From positions 3,478,501-3,542,500 of the forward strand of contig CP134536.1 of NCBI GenBank assembly GCA_031826515.1: a stretch of DNA of 64,000 nt. Direction: 5' to 3'. Shown piece after piece: positions 34,240-43,156 of the stretch; the stretch's first letter is position 1; every line of letters starts with the position of its first letter. The notes below the pieces were generated by a model. The model worked only from the letters and a program-made list of their open reading frames with translations, did not search any database and had not been told where the DNA came from. Source of the DNA: Flavobacteriaceae bacterium HL-DH10. Its GTDB lineage: Bacteria; Bacteroidota; Bacteroidia; Flavobacteriales; Flavobacteriaceae. The position numbers and the translations under genes are program-made.

Positions 34240-35316
34240 ATGATACCAAATTACACTAATGTACATTTAAAATTTAAGCTAGATAATTTAAGTTATAAAT
34301 ATGAAGACCTTATAGAGGTTGCTTATAGTTATGTAAAAGAGGGATTGCCTTATCAACAAGAATTAGGTAATTTTTTGCTCGATTGGCTAGATAATCATGA
34401 ATATGTAGTAGTAAAAACTTCAGGGTCTACAGGAAAACCTAAAAAAATAAAAATCAAAAAACAAGCTATGGTAAATTCAGCTATAGCTACGGGCGATTTT
34501 TTTAAATTAAAACCAGGAGATAAAGTATTGCACTGTTTGCCATCAAATTTTATTGCTGGTAAAATGATGATTGTTAGAGCCATTGTTTTAGGCCTAGAAT
34601 TAGATATGGTGCAACCATTAGCGCTTCCTCCAATCGATTATGAAAAGGATTATGCTTTTTGTGCGTTCACGCCCATGCAACTTAAAAACTTTGCTAAATA
34701 TTTGAAGAGTATTAAAACGGTTATTGTTGGAGGCGGACAAGTATCTGAGGCCATTATAGAATCTATAAAAGACAAAAAACCTCATATTTATGAAACTTAC
34801 GGAATGACCGAAACCGTATCTCATATCGCAGTAAAAAAGTTGAATAATTTTGATGATTCTGAGTTTGAATATAATTCAAGTTTTAACACATTGCCAGATG
34901 TTACGATTTCAACCGATGAAAGAGGTTGTTTAGTCATTAATGCGCCATATCTTTCTGACGAAAAAATCGTTACTAATGATTTAGTGAAAATTTATTCTGA
35001 TACTAGTTTTGAATGGTTAGGACGCTATGATAATGTTATCAATTCTGGAGGTATTAAATTATATCCAGAACAAATAGAAAGAAAACTTAGGAGTAAAATA
35101 AAAGAACAGTTTTTTATCACATCAATACCTGATGACACATTAGGGAACAAGTTGATACTAGTTTTAGAGAGTAAATCAAATAATTTAGATACTTCAATAT
35201 TTGATGACTTAGAAAAATATGAAAAACCAAAAGAAGTATTGGTTATTGATAAATTTATCGAAACTTCTTCAAGAAAGATTCATAGAAAAAAAACGTTGAA
35301 AGCTATAAATTTTTAA
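34240..35316 (+). CDS. menE: o-Succinylbenzoate--CoA ligase
   Basis: Acyl-CoA synthetase (ANL superfamily) that activates o-succinylbenzoate with ATP and CoA before MenB. The P-loop-like motif KTSGSTGKPKKI is near residue 62-73. VGGGQVSEAIIESI and ETYGMTETVSHIA supply the adenylate site, and EWLGRYDNVINSGGIKLYPE is the hinge region. The C-terminal catalytic lysine is in SRKIHRKK. At 358 residues it is much shorter than E. coli MenE (~450), with a compact N-terminal part, as commonly seen in Bacteroidota. Last gene of the men cluster. Confidence 0.94.
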   Translation: MIPNYTNVHLKFKLDNLSYKYEDLIEVAYSYVKEGLPYQQELGNFLLDWLDNHEYVVVKTSGSTGKPKKIKIKKQAMVNSAIATGDFFKLKPGDKVLHCLPSNFIAGKMMIVRAIVLGLELDMVQPLALPPIDYEKDYAFCAFTPMQLKNFAKYLKSIKTVIVGGGQVSEAIIESIKDKKPHIYETYGMTETVSHIAVKKLNNFDDSEFEYNSSFNTLPDVTISTDERGCLVINAPYLSDEKIVTNDLVKIYSDTSFEWLGRYDNVINSGGIKLYPEQIERKLRSKIKEQFFITSIPDDTLGNKLILVLESKSNNLDTSIFDDLEKYEKPKEVLVIDKFIETSSRKIHRKKTLKAINF

Positions 35317-35367
35317 ATAAAATTGTAACGCCGTATCCTTTTTCAATACAAATAGAGAAAAGTATTT

Positions 35368-37131
35368 ATGAATTTCATTAAACGTGTATTATCAACCGTT
35401 ACAGGAATCTTTTTGTTTCTAATTATCTGTTGTTTAGGGTTAATTGTTTTAGGAGTCTTATTTGGTTCAAATTCAGAAGATCTTGTTCAAGTTAAGAATA
35501 ATTCTGTTTTAGAATTAAAGTTAGATTTTTCAATAAAAGATTATGCAGGTAAAACGGTTTTCGAAGCGTATCCGTTTTTAAATCATGATGAAAAAAATGG
35601 TCTTTTTAATATTATTGATGCTATAAATTACGCAGCTGTAGATGATAAAATTAAAGGCATTTCAATAGATAATAATTTTATTGATGCGGGTATTTCTCAA
35701 ACAAAAGCATTAAGAAAAGCTTTGATGAATTTTAAAGAATCTGGTAAGTTTATTGTGGCTTACGCCGATATTTATACCCAAAAGGATTACTATTTAAGTT
35801 CGGTTGCCGATACTGTTTTTATGAATCCTGCCGGTATGATGGAATTCAAAGGCTTGTCTTCAGAGCAGTTATACTTTAAAAATTTTCAGGAAAAAACCGG
35901 ATTAAAAATGGAAGTGGTGCGCTTCGGAAAGTATAAAAGTGCCGTTGAGCCTTTCCTTGAAAACGAAATGAGTGAAGCCAACAGGGAGCAGGTAGAAGTG
36001 TTTTTGAATTCTATCTGGTCTGAAATTAAATCTGAAATTTCAGAAAGTAGAGGGATTTCAACAGAACAATTAAATATCATTGCCGATAGTTTGTTGGCGC
36101 GTAACGCAACGTTGGCTCAGCAAGCCAAATTAATAGATAAGATAGCTTACCATGATGAATATCTTGCAGGCTTGAAAAAGGCGACGGGTACAGAGCCTTC
36201 CAAAAAGCAGGAAATGGTATCGATTTTTGATTATGCTGAGTATGCTGCTACAAATATGTTAACGGATTACAGCAAAAATAAAATAGCCGTGATTTATGCT
36301 GAAGGAGAAATTATTTACGGAGAAGGCGATGAAGGTGCTGTTGGTCAAGGTGTCATGACAAAATCGCTTCAGGAAGCCAGAAATAACGATAAAATTAAAG
36401 CTGTCGTATTACGTATAAATTCACCTGGAGGAAGCGCTTTAGCGAGCGAGTTAATTTGGCGTGAAATAGAATTGACAAAAAAGATAAAGCCAGTTATTGT
36501 ATCTATGGGTAATGTGGCAGCATCTGGTGGATATTATATAGCTTGTAATGCCGACAAAATTGTTGCTGAACCAACAACCATTACCGGAAGTATTGGTGTG
36601 TTTGGAATGTTACCAAACGGAAATGCTTTAGCCACTAATATGGGTATTAACGCTGAGCAGGTATCTACTAATAAAAATTCGGTGACTTACAGTTTCTTTG
36701 AACCTTTAAATGATGCGCAACATGATTTTATTAAAGAAGAAATTATAAGTATTTACGAATTGTTTACAGGTCGTGTTGCTGAAGGTCGTGGTATGGAGCA
36801 AGATGCCGTTAAGGAAATTGCTCAGGGTCGTGTTTGGACAGGATCAGACGCCTTAAAAATTGGATTGGTAGATGAGTTGGGTGGATTGGATTTAGCGCTT
36901 AAATATGCAGCTGAAGCGGCAGGAATTTCTGAATATAATATTAAAGAGTTTCCAATATATAAGAGAGATTTAGACAAAATTTTAAGACAATTTGGATTAG
37001 CTGAAGCTAAAGAAGATATTATGAAAGATGAGTTAGGTGAAGAGGCATATAACTTGTTAAAGCAAGTAAAAACTACGACACAACGTAAGGGTATTCAGTT
37101 ATTATTACCTTATAATGTAGATATTAAATAA
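35368..37131 (+). CDS. sppA: Signal peptide peptidase SppA (67 kDa type)
   Basis: Inner-membrane serine protease that degrades cleaved signal peptides. A single N-terminal membrane anchor spans about residues 10-32. As in E. coli SppA the chain carries a tandem repeat. The general base Lys190 lies in the first half (FGKYKSAVEPFL) and the nucleophile Ser386 in the second (GNVAASGGYYIA), at spacing close to the E. coli Lys209/Ser409 pair. The segment AVVLRINSPGGSALASELIW belongs to the second ClpP-like domain. 587 residues. It begins 51 bp after menE, possibly with its own promoter. A broken small gene follows on the same strand. Confidence 0.95.
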   Translation: MNFIKRVLSTVTGIFLFLIICCLGLIVLGVLFGSNSEDLVQVKNNSVLELKLDFSIKDYAGKTVFEAYPFLNHDEKNGLFNIIDAINYAAVDDKIKGISIDNNFIDAGISQTKALRKALMNFKESGKFIVAYADIYTQKDYYLSSVADTVFMNPAGMMEFKGLSSEQLYFKNFQEKTGLKMEVVRFGKYKSAVEPFLENEMSEANREQVEVFLNSIWSEIKSEISESRGISTEQLNIIADSLLARNATLAQQAKLIDKIAYHDEYLAGLKKATGTEPSKKQEMVSIFDYAEYAATNMLTDYSKNKIAVIYAEGEIIYGEGDEGAVGQGVMTKSLQEARNNDKIKAVVLRINSPGGSALASELIWREIELTKKIKPVIVSMGNVAASGGYYIACNADKIVAEPTTITGSIGVFGMLPNGNALATNMGINAEQVSTNKNSVTYSFFEPLNDAQHDFIKEEIISIYELFTGRVAEGRGMEQDAVKEIAQGRVWTGSDALKIGLVDELGGLDLALKYAAEAAGISEYNIKEFPIYKRDLDKILRQFGLAEAKEDIMKDELGEEAYNLLKQVKTTTQRKGIQLLLPYNVDIK

Positions 37132-37139
37132 GTGTTTTT

Positions 37140-37502
37140 ATGACATCGAGAATAGATGAAGATAATTTCGACATAAAATTAAAAGAGCATTATAAACTTT
37201 ATGTACTATTGAAAGATTAAATCATTTTCGAAAAGGAATTAAGAAGTAGGGGAGTCAGGTATTACTCAAATATTAACGAACAGCCATCAATTGATGGAGG
37301 GATTAGGTATTTTTTTCTTGATTCAGATATGAAAACCGTAGGCCTAGTGTTGATAGAAACAGGAATTGTTGCAACAACGGAATCTCTAATGATTACTGAT
37401 TTTAGTTTTCAAAGGAATATCAGTAAAATGTTGATTTTAGTAATGGGTGTATTTTTTGGACTAATAATTCTTGTTGTAATAATTGGAAAAATAATAGGTT
37501 GA
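37140..37502 (+). pseudogene. Small membrane-protein gene interrupted by one in-frame TAA
   Basis: The frame is a continuous 121-codon reading frame apart from a TAA at 37218-37220. The part before the stop (MTSRIDEDNFDIKLKEHYKL and YVLLKD) and the part after it (IIFEKELRSRGVRYYSNINE, later IRYFFLDSDMKTVGLVLIE) read as one protein. It ends in a membrane helix (MLILVMGVFFGLIILVVIIG). Composition is coding-like on both sides. One base change would restore it. It follows sppA by 8 bp, so it was probably the last gene of that operon. A sequencing error, a recent nonsense mutation or readthrough cannot be separated here. Family not recognised. Confidence 0.7.
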
Positions 37503-37520
37503 AAAAGATAAAAACATAAT

Positions 37521-37555
37521 AAAAAAAAGAGCGACCATTTGGTCGCTCTTTTTTT
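37521..37555. terminator. Bidirectional rho-independent terminator
   Basis: A-run, GAGCGACC-ATTT-GGTCGCTC, T-run. Serves the sppA side on the plus strand and the DoxX gene on the minus strand. Confidence 0.9.
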
Positions 37556-37976
37556 ATTGTTGCATTTTAAAGTAATAATCTAAAGAGTGTTTTCCCGAAC
37601 CGTAGAACAGGAAAAATATACACACTACAAACGTAATAAGTGCAAGAATTAAATTTCCGGAATGCATTTCTCCAACAAAATTAATGAGTATAGCACCTAT
37701 TAAAATAGGTAATTGTCCAATAATTGCCCAGCGGGTAAGTAAACCAAAAGCAATCAGCATGCCACCTATAAAATGAGCAGGTGCCACATAGTGTATGGTA
37801 ACCATACCTCCAGCCCAGTTTTGCATAGGTTTAAAAAGTTCAACTAGCATCATACTGTCAGATATAAAACTAATGCCTTTAATAAATAGAAAGACTCCAA
37901 GGGCAACACGTAATATATCCAAAGGCAAATAAGTATGCGCGTTGGCCCACTTATTAAGTGTTTTTATTGTATCCAT
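37554..37976 (-). CDS. DoxX-family membrane protein
   Basis: A 140-residue protein with four membrane helices, matching the DoxX family. It starts with an amphipathic segment (MDTIKTLNKWANAHTYLPLD), then LRVALGVFLFIKGISFI, the family's first helix with the conserved RxxLGxxFxxxG-like pattern. HFIGGMLIAFGLLTRWAIIG and LALITFVVCIFFLFYGSG follow. The frame opens 17 codons upstream, but the ATG at 37976 gives the normal N-terminus. DoxX-type proteins occur in quinone or thiosulfate oxidation and redox stress; specific role unknown. It lies 58 bp downstream of the acyl-CoA carboxylase gene on the same strand. Confidence 0.88.
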   Translation of the reverse strand: MDTIKTLNKWANAHTYLPLDILRVALGVFLFIKGISFISDSMMLVELFKPMQNWAGGMVTIHYVAPAHFIGGMLIAFGLLTRWAIIGQLPILIGAILINFVGEMHSGNLILALITFVVCIFFLFYGSGKHSLDYYFKMQQ

Positions 37977-38034
37977 AATTAAAAGTTGTTTATTTTCAAT
38001 CAATAAGATACAAAAAATAAAGCACAAAAGCCAA

Positions 38035-39663
38035 TTATACTTGTATCACTCCAAGGTTAAAAGGTTTCTCAATAGGAGCGTGGTTAGCAGCTTCAATGCC
38101 CATACTTATCCACGTTCTGGTATCTAATGGGTCAATAATTGCATCAGTCCAAATTCTAGCAGCGGCGTAATACGGCGATACTTGATTATCGTATCTGTTT
38201 TTAATTTTATTATATAATTCAGCTTCTTTTTCAGGTGTAATTTCTTCACCATTTTTTAATAAAGAAGCTTTTTCAATTTGTAATAATACTTTAGCGGCAG
38301 AGTTTCCGCTCATAACAGCAAGTTCTGCACTTGGCCAAGCAACAATCAACCTTGGGTCGTATGCTTTTCCACACATAGCATAATTACCTGCTCCATAGCT
38401 ATTTCCAATAATGATTGTAAATTTTGGCACTACCGAATTACTAACCGCATTCACCATTTTAGCGCCATCTTTAATAATGCCACCATGTTCGCTTTTACTG
38501 CCTACCATAAAGCCCGTTACATCTTGTAAAAACACTAACGGAATTTTCTTTTGGTTGCAATTGGCAATAAACCGAGTGGCTTTATCGGCGCTATCATTAT
38601 AAATTACACCACCAAATTGCATTTCGCCTTTTTTTGTTTTTACGAGTTTACGTTGGTTAGCTACAATACCAACTGCCCAACCATCAATTCTAGCGTAACA
38701 GGTAATAATGGTTTGTCCGTAACCTGCTTTATATTCATCATATTCAGAGTTATCAACTAAACGTTTAATAATCTCATACATATCATATTGGTCTGCTCTA
38801 GACTTTGGAATAATGCCGTAAATATCTTGTGGGTTTTCTAAAGGTTTTTTAGCATCCGTTCTATTAAAACCGGCTTTATCGTAATCGCCTATTTTATCAA
38901 TAATATTCTTAATAGTATCTAAAGCATCTTTATCATCTTTAGCTTTATAATCTGTAACTCCAGAAATCTCACAATGTGTAGTTGCGCCTCCTAAAGTTTC
39001 ATTATCAATAGTTTCACCAATAGCAGCTTTTACTAGGTAACTCCCTGCTAAGAAAATACTTCCTGTTTTGTCAACAATTAAAGCTTCATCGCTCATAATA
39101 GGGAGGTAGGCACCTCCAGCAACACAGCTCCCCATAACAGCAGCTATTTGAGTAATTCCCATACTACTCATAATGGCGTTGTTTCTAAATATACGTCCGA
39201 AATGTTCTTTATCTGGGAAAATCTCATCTTGCAATGGTAAATACACGCCCGCAGAATCTACCAAGTAAATAATTGGGAGTTTATTTTCAATAGCGATTTC
39301 TTGAGCTCTTAAATTCTTTTTCCCAGTAATAGGAAACCATGCACCTGCTTTAACGGTGGCATCGTTTGCTACCACAATACATTGTTTCCCTTTTATATAG
39401 CCAATTTTTATAACCACACCACCCGAAGGGCAACCACCATGTTCTTTATACATATCGCCACCTGCAAAAGCAGCAACTTCTATAGATTTTGCTTTTGCAT
39501 CTAACAGATAATCAATACGCTCCCTAGCGGTCATTTTTCCTTTACTATGTAACTTTTCAATACGGCTTTTTCCGCCACCTAAACTCACTTTTGCTAGTCT
39601 CTTATTAAGTTCAGAAATAAAAAGCTTATTATGATCTTCATTCTTATTGAAGTTGATGTCCAT
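38035..39663 (-). CDS. Acyl-CoA carboxylase, carboxyltransferase beta subunit (methylcrotonyl-CoA type)
   Basis: Biotin-dependent carboxyltransferase subunit that moves carboxyl from biotin to an acyl-CoA. The N-terminal crotonase-like half has KMTARERIDYLLD, FAGGDMYKEHGGCPSGGVV and DSAGVYLPLQDEIFPD, with VMGSCVAGGAYLPIMSDE as the acyl-CoA site. The C-terminal half has VANQRKLVKTKKGEMQFGG, FLQDVTGFMVGSKSEHGGII and IGNSYGAGNYAMCGKAYDPR, the carboxybiotin site. The VYLPLQDEIF and GGCPSGGVV segments fit 3-methylcrotonyl-CoA carboxylase beta better than propionyl-CoA carboxylase. The partner alpha subunit is not adjacent, so substrate assignment is moderate. 542 residues. Confidence 0.88.
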   Translation of the reverse strand: MDINFNKNEDHNKLFISELNKRLAKVSLGGGKSRIEKLHSKGKMTARERIDYLLDAKAKSIEVAAFAGGDMYKEHGGCPSGGVVIKIGYIKGKQCIVVANDATVKAGAWFPITGKKNLRAQEIAIENKLPIIYLVDSAGVYLPLQDEIFPDKEHFGRIFRNNAIMSSMGITQIAAVMGSCVAGGAYLPIMSDEALIVDKTGSIFLAGSYLVKAAIGETIDNETLGGATTHCEISGVTDYKAKDDKDALDTIKNIIDKIGDYDKAGFNRTDAKKPLENPQDIYGIIPKSRADQYDMYEIIKRLVDNSEYDEYKAGYGQTIITCYARIDGWAVGIVANQRKLVKTKKGEMQFGGVIYNDSADKATRFIANCNQKKIPLVFLQDVTGFMVGSKSEHGGIIKDGAKMVNAVSNSVVPKFTIIIGNSYGAGNYAMCGKAYDPRLIVAWPSAELAVMSGNSAAKVLLQIEKASLLKNGEEITPEKEAELYNKIKNRYDNQVSPYYAAARIWTDAIIDPLDTRTWISMGIEAANHAPIEKPFNLGVIQV

Positions 39664-39752
39664 GTAATAATAGTTTGTGGCTAAAATACAAAAGTTTCAA
39701 ATTAAACTTAATGCTAATGTTAATATTGTATTAAAATATATTCCTTAGAAAT

Positions 39753-39770
39753 AGTTTCCTTGGAAACTAA
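39753..39770. promoter_or_regulatory. Operator upstream of the oxidoreductase-MarR-pirin operon
   Basis: TAGTTTCC-TT-GGAAACTA is an inverted repeat with 8-bp arms and a 2-bp spacer. It overlaps the -33 TTG of the promoter. The core TTTCC-N2-GGAAA recurs at 42967-42978 and 43003-43014, on the other side of the MFS gene. Confidence 0.75.
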
Positions 39771-39790
39771 AATTATTTATTGTATCTTTG
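39761..39790 (+). promoter_or_regulatory. Bacteroidota-type promoter of the oxidoreductase operon
   Basis: -33 TTG at 39761-39763 and -7 TATCTTTG at 39783-39790 (consensus TAnnTTTG), spaced by 19 bp; the start codon lies 28 bp downstream. Confidence 0.7.
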
Positions 39791-39818
39791 ATAAAGAATT
39801 AAGATATAAAATATAGTT

Positions 39819-40364
39819 ATGAAAAAAATAATAGCCTTTGCGGGAAGTAATAGTAAGCAATCCATTAACAAACAGTTAGTAACCTACGCAGCAAGTCTGG
39901 TGGAAGGGGCTGATGTAAACGTATTGGATTTAAATGATTTCGAATTACCGTTATATGGAATAGATTATGAAAACGAACATGGTATTCCTGAAAACGCCTA
40001 TAAATTTATAGAGTTTATTAAAAATTCGGATGGTATTCTATTGTCATTAGCTGAGCATAACGGTGCGTATACAACAGTATTTAAAAACTTGTTTGACTGG
40101 ATGTCTAGAATTGAAGGTAAAACATTTTTCGATAAACCAATGTTGTTAATGGCGACGTCACCAGGAGGTCGAGGAGGTGCATCAGTGTTAGATTTAGCAA
40201 AGAGTAGATTTCCATGGCATGATGCAGACATTATAGAGATATTTTCTTTACCATTTTTTGATGACAACTTTTCTAATGGTAAAATAGTAAACAAAGATTT
40301 AGATGATCAATTGAAAAATGCTGTTCAACAATTTCAAACAAAGTTTGAGGTAGAAACGATTTAG
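39819..40364 (+). CDS. NAD(P)H-dependent FMN reductase-type oxidoreductase
   Basis: A 181-residue flavodoxin-fold protein of the NADPH-dependent FMN reductase family, which reduces quinones, azo compounds or FMN. The flavin phosphate loop is GSNSKQSINKQL (about residues 8-19). The second flavin contact is around LSLAEHNGAYTTVFKNLFDW, and SPGGRGGASVLDLAKSRFPW near residue 110-130 completes the site. It is the first gene of an operon with the MarR regulator (24 bp later) and pirin, behind a promoter overlapped by the proposed MarR operator. This suggests an electrophile- or quinone-response role. Confidence 0.9.
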   Translation: MKKIIAFAGSNSKQSINKQLVTYAASLVEGADVNVLDLNDFELPLYGIDYENEHGIPENAYKFIEFIKNSDGILLSLAEHNGAYTTVFKNLFDWMSRIEGKTFFDKPMLLMATSPGGRGGASVLDLAKSRFPWHDADIIEIFSLPFFDDNFSNGKIVNKDLDDQLKNAVQQFQTKFEVETI

Positions 40365-40388
40365 TTTAAGATATAATTCAATTAGGTT

Positions 40389-40826
40389 ATGGGCGATTTA
40401 GCGAAAGAGATCAACTCGAAGTTTGCCACCAATAAACAAAAGGCATTGGTGAATATTATGTATACCGGGAATTGGATTTCGAGTTGTCAAAATGAGTTTT
40501 TCAAATCTTATAGTATTTCACCACAACAGTATAATATTCTTCGGATTTTAAGAGGCGCTGGTGAACCTTTAAATGTGCAGGTGATTAAAGACCGTATGAT
40601 TGAACGTGCGCCTAATGCAACAAGATTGATGGATAAGCTATGTGCTAAAGAATTTATAGAACGTTTGCCATGTACACATGACAGACGCGTGGTTAAAATA
40701 GCTATAACCGAAAAGGGACTGAAACTTTTAGATTCAGTACCAGACGATTTTAATAAACATTTAATTAAGAATCTTACTGAGGAGGAAGCAGAGCTATTAA
40801 GTAATCTGTTAGATAAGATGAGATAA
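40389..40826 (+). CDS. MarR-family transcriptional regulator
   Basis: A 145-residue winged-helix repressor. The DNA-binding core shows SYSISPQQYNILRILRGAG, PLNVQVIKDRMIERAPNATR as recognition region, and a wing DRRVVKIAITEKGLKLL. N- and C-terminal helices would form the dimer interface. No conserved Cys sensor is obvious except Cys near residue 35 (SSCQNE) and two later Cys, so redox sensing is possible but unproven. It probably represses its own operon and the MFS exporter through the shared TTTCC-N2-GGAAA sites, which is inferred from site positions. Confidence 0.92.
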   Translation: MGDLAKEINSKFATNKQKALVNIMYTGNWISSCQNEFFKSYSISPQQYNILRILRGAGEPLNVQVIKDRMIERAPNATRLMDKLCAKEFIERLPCTHDRRVVKIAITEKGLKLLDSVPDDFNKHLIKNLTEEEAELLSNLLDKMR

Positions 40827-40838
40827 AAAGAAAGAAAA

Positions 40839-41561
40839 ATGAAAACAATAGTTCACAAATCAGATAGTAGGGGTTTTGCAAACCACGGATGGTTACAGGC
40901 GAATCATTCCTTTAGTTTTGCCAGTTATCACAATCCTGAAAAAGTGCATTTTGGTGCGTTACGCGTATTGAATGATGATATGATTGCCCCAAAGATGGGG
41001 TTTGGTACGCATCCACATGATAATATGGAAATCATTACTATTCCGTTAAAAGGTGTGTTGAAACATCGAGATTCTATGCATAACGAATGGCAGGCGGTAT
41101 TACCAGGAGAAGTTCAGGTGATGTCAGCAGGAACAGGGGTGCAGCATTCAGAAATTAACGGATCTGCCGAAGAACATTTAGGCTTATTTCAAATATGGGT
41201 ATTCCCAGATAAACAAAATGTAGCACCACGTTACGGTCAAAAAGTGTTTGACGCTGAAGAAAGAAAAAACAAGCTTCAAACTCTCGTAACTTCAATAGAT
41301 GAAGATCACGAAGGCAGTTTGAAAATTCATCAGGATGCGGTATTGTCCCGAATTGATTTAGATAAAGGTCAAACCTTTAATTATAAACTAAAAAGTGATA
41401 AGCATGGTGTTTATGTGATGAATATATTTGGAGAGTTTCTTGTGGATGAAAAGACATTAGAAACCAGAGACGCAATAGGTGTTTCTGAAACTTCCGATTT
41501 CAATATTGAAACAAAAGAAGACTCCAGTATTTTATTTATAGAAGTACCTATGGAATTTTAA
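40839..41561 (+). CDS. Pirin-family protein
   Basis: A bicupin with an iron site in the N-terminal cupin; some members act as quercetin dioxygenases or as redox-linked regulators. Metal ligands are in FGTHPHDNMEIITIPLKG (His-x-His, about residues 58-62) and GTGVQHSEING (His-x-Glu, about residues 103-107). The N-terminal motif SDSRGFANHGWLQANHSFSF is characteristic. The C-terminal cupin ends LFIEVPMEF. 240 residues, start 12 bp after the MarR gene, ending at a bidirectional terminator. The operon context with an FMN reductase fits a response to quinones or aromatic compounds. Confidence 0.94.
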   Translation: MKTIVHKSDSRGFANHGWLQANHSFSFASYHNPEKVHFGALRVLNDDMIAPKMGFGTHPHDNMEIITIPLKGVLKHRDSMHNEWQAVLPGEVQVMSAGTGVQHSEINGSAEEHLGLFQIWVFPDKQNVAPRYGQKVFDAEERKNKLQTLVTSIDEDHEGSLKIHQDAVLSRIDLDKGQTFNYKLKSDKHGVYVMNIFGEFLVDEKTLETRDAIGVSETSDFNIETKEDSSILFIEVPMEF

Positions 41562-41580
41562 AAGTGTTTATTAATAGCAA

Positions 41581-41611
41581 AAAGCCCGGCCATTTTGGTC
41601 GGGCTTTTTTT
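41581..41611. terminator. Bidirectional rho-independent terminator
   Basis: AAAGCCCGGCCA-TTT-TGGTCGGGCTTT with A- and T-runs, one G-T wobble in the stem. Shared by the pirin operon and the convergent MFS gene. Confidence 0.88.
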
Positions 41612-41631
41612 ATGAAATATGCATAACTACC

Positions 41632-42816
41632 CTATGAATAGCATGCTTCTAAGGCTTTTTTTCGTTTGGTTTGTTTTTGGCGTAATGCCATAATTATTAA
41701 TGCAATAAAAATTCCTGTCCCCGCCATAACAGCACCAACCCAGTCGGCTGCCGTATAGCCAAAGCCCATAGCAATTGGTAGCCCTGCAAAATAAGCACCA
41801 GAAGCATTTCCTATATTAAAGGCACTTTGGTTAAGTGATGAACCTAAGGTTTCAGAACCTTTTGAAGCGTTAATAATCGCCACTTGAATAGGAGTGGAGA
41901 TACAAAAGGTGATAGTACCTATTAAGAAGGTCATAACTAAAACAAGAGTTTTATCATGAGCTAAATAAGTGTTAAGAGCCAAGGCACTAACCATAAGAAC
42001 TAAAGTGATGATAATGGCTTGCATAGGTCCGAATTTCTCCGACATTTTTGCTCCTATAAAATTACCAATAACCATACCTAATCCTGCAAGAATCATGGCT
42101 AGAGAAATCATTTCGTCTGGGTGTCCGGCAACTTCGGTAATTAACGGCGCGATATAGCTATACCAGGCGAAGAATCCTCCTGTTCCAATAGTGGTTAATA
42201 GAATGATCAACCAAAGTTCTAGACGTTTAAATATTTTAAACTCACTAACGAAACTGTTTTCTGAGGATTGTTTTAACACTGGCATCCATAGTTTTACACT
42301 AGTAACTGCTAATATTCCAACGACACCTACCATTAAGAATGAGATGTTCCAGTTAAAATGTTTTCCTAAATAAGTACCTAACGGTACACCTAAAAGGTTG
42401 GCAATCGTTAAACCACTAAACATAATAGCTATACCCTGAGCTTCTTTTCCTGATTTCGATAATTTCCCAGCAACTACTGCTCCAATTCCAAAAAAGGCGC
42501 CATGTGGTAAACCAGATAAAAATCTTAAAATTAAGAACGAGGTATAACCTGTAGCAAAAGCAGATAGCGTGTTAAACACCGTAAACCAAAGCATTAAACC
42601 TAATAGCACTTTGTTTGCTGGCCATTTGCTGCCTAAACCCGTTAGTAAAGGCGCCCCAATAACCACACCAAGTGCGTAGGCCGATATAAAATGTCCCGCC
42701 TGCGGGATACTAATAGAAAAAGCAGAGGCAACATCGGGTAAAATACCCATGATGACAAACTCTGTAAGCCCGATTCCAAATCCGCCAATGGCTAAAGACA
42801 GTAAGGATTTATTCAT
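41632..42816 (-). CDS. MFS transporter (AraJ/YdhP-type drug/arabinose efflux)
   Basis: A 394-residue, 12-helix major facilitator protein. Helix 1 contains GGFGIGLTEFVIMGILPDVA, typical of the DHA1 arabinose/purine efflux branch. The loop between helices 2 and 3 carries GLGSKWPANKVLLGLM, and LRFLSGLPHGAFFGIGAVVA forms motif C-like helix 5. The C-terminus is basic (RQKQTKRKKALEACYS). It is convergent with the pirin operon and shares operators of the same sequence upstream. Export of a toxic aromatic or quinone compound is a reasonable inference; actual substrate unknown. Confidence 0.9.
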   Translation of the reverse strand: MNKSLLSLAIGGFGIGLTEFVIMGILPDVASAFSISIPQAGHFISAYALGVVIGAPLLTGLGSKWPANKVLLGLMLWFTVFNTLSAFATGYTSFLILRFLSGLPHGAFFGIGAVVAGKLSKSGKEAQGIAIMFSGLTIANLLGVPLGTYLGKHFNWNISFLMVGVVGILAVTSVKLWMPVLKQSSENSFVSEFKIFKRLELWLIILLTTIGTGGFFAWYSYIAPLITEVAGHPDEMISLAMILAGLGMVIGNFIGAKMSEKFGPMQAIIITLVLMVSALALNTYLAHDKTLVLVMTFLIGTITFCISTPIQVAIINASKGSETLGSSLNQSAFNIGNASGAYFAGLPIAMGFGYTAADWVGAVMAGTGIFIALIIMALRQKQTKRKKALEACYS

Positions 42817-42964
42817 AAAAATAATGGTTTTATAATTTGTTTCAGGTGAAAACCAAATGACAAAAGTAGTAGTAATTACCAGTGTTGTGACATTATAAAT
42901 GGTGAATAAAATGTTAATTAAGAAGTTTTGAATATAATTCCTAATTTATTCATTTTAATTAATT

Positions 42965-43014
42965 ATTTTCCTAGGAAAATTAATTAATCTACAACAAAAT
43001 AGTTTCCAGGGAAA
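42965..43014. promoter_or_regulatory. Paired MarR-type operators upstream of the MFS gene
   Basis: ATTTTCCTAGGAAAAT (42965-42980) is a perfect 16-bp palindrome, and AGTTTCCAGGGAAA (43001-43014) a second TTTCC-N2-GGAAA site, centre-to-centre 36 bp. Both share the core of 39753-39770. They lie 150-200 bp before the MFS start; a promoter close to them was not identified. Confidence 0.65.
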
Positions 43015-43156
43015 AAATGTAATATGATAGACTTTTTGCTTTAATAATGAATTAGAAAAAATAGACGGGATATAGATATAAGTTAACATAGAAATAATAT
43101 TATTTTATATGTTTTCCATTTCCTGTTAAAAGTGCGATATTTGTCCTTTAAATTTT

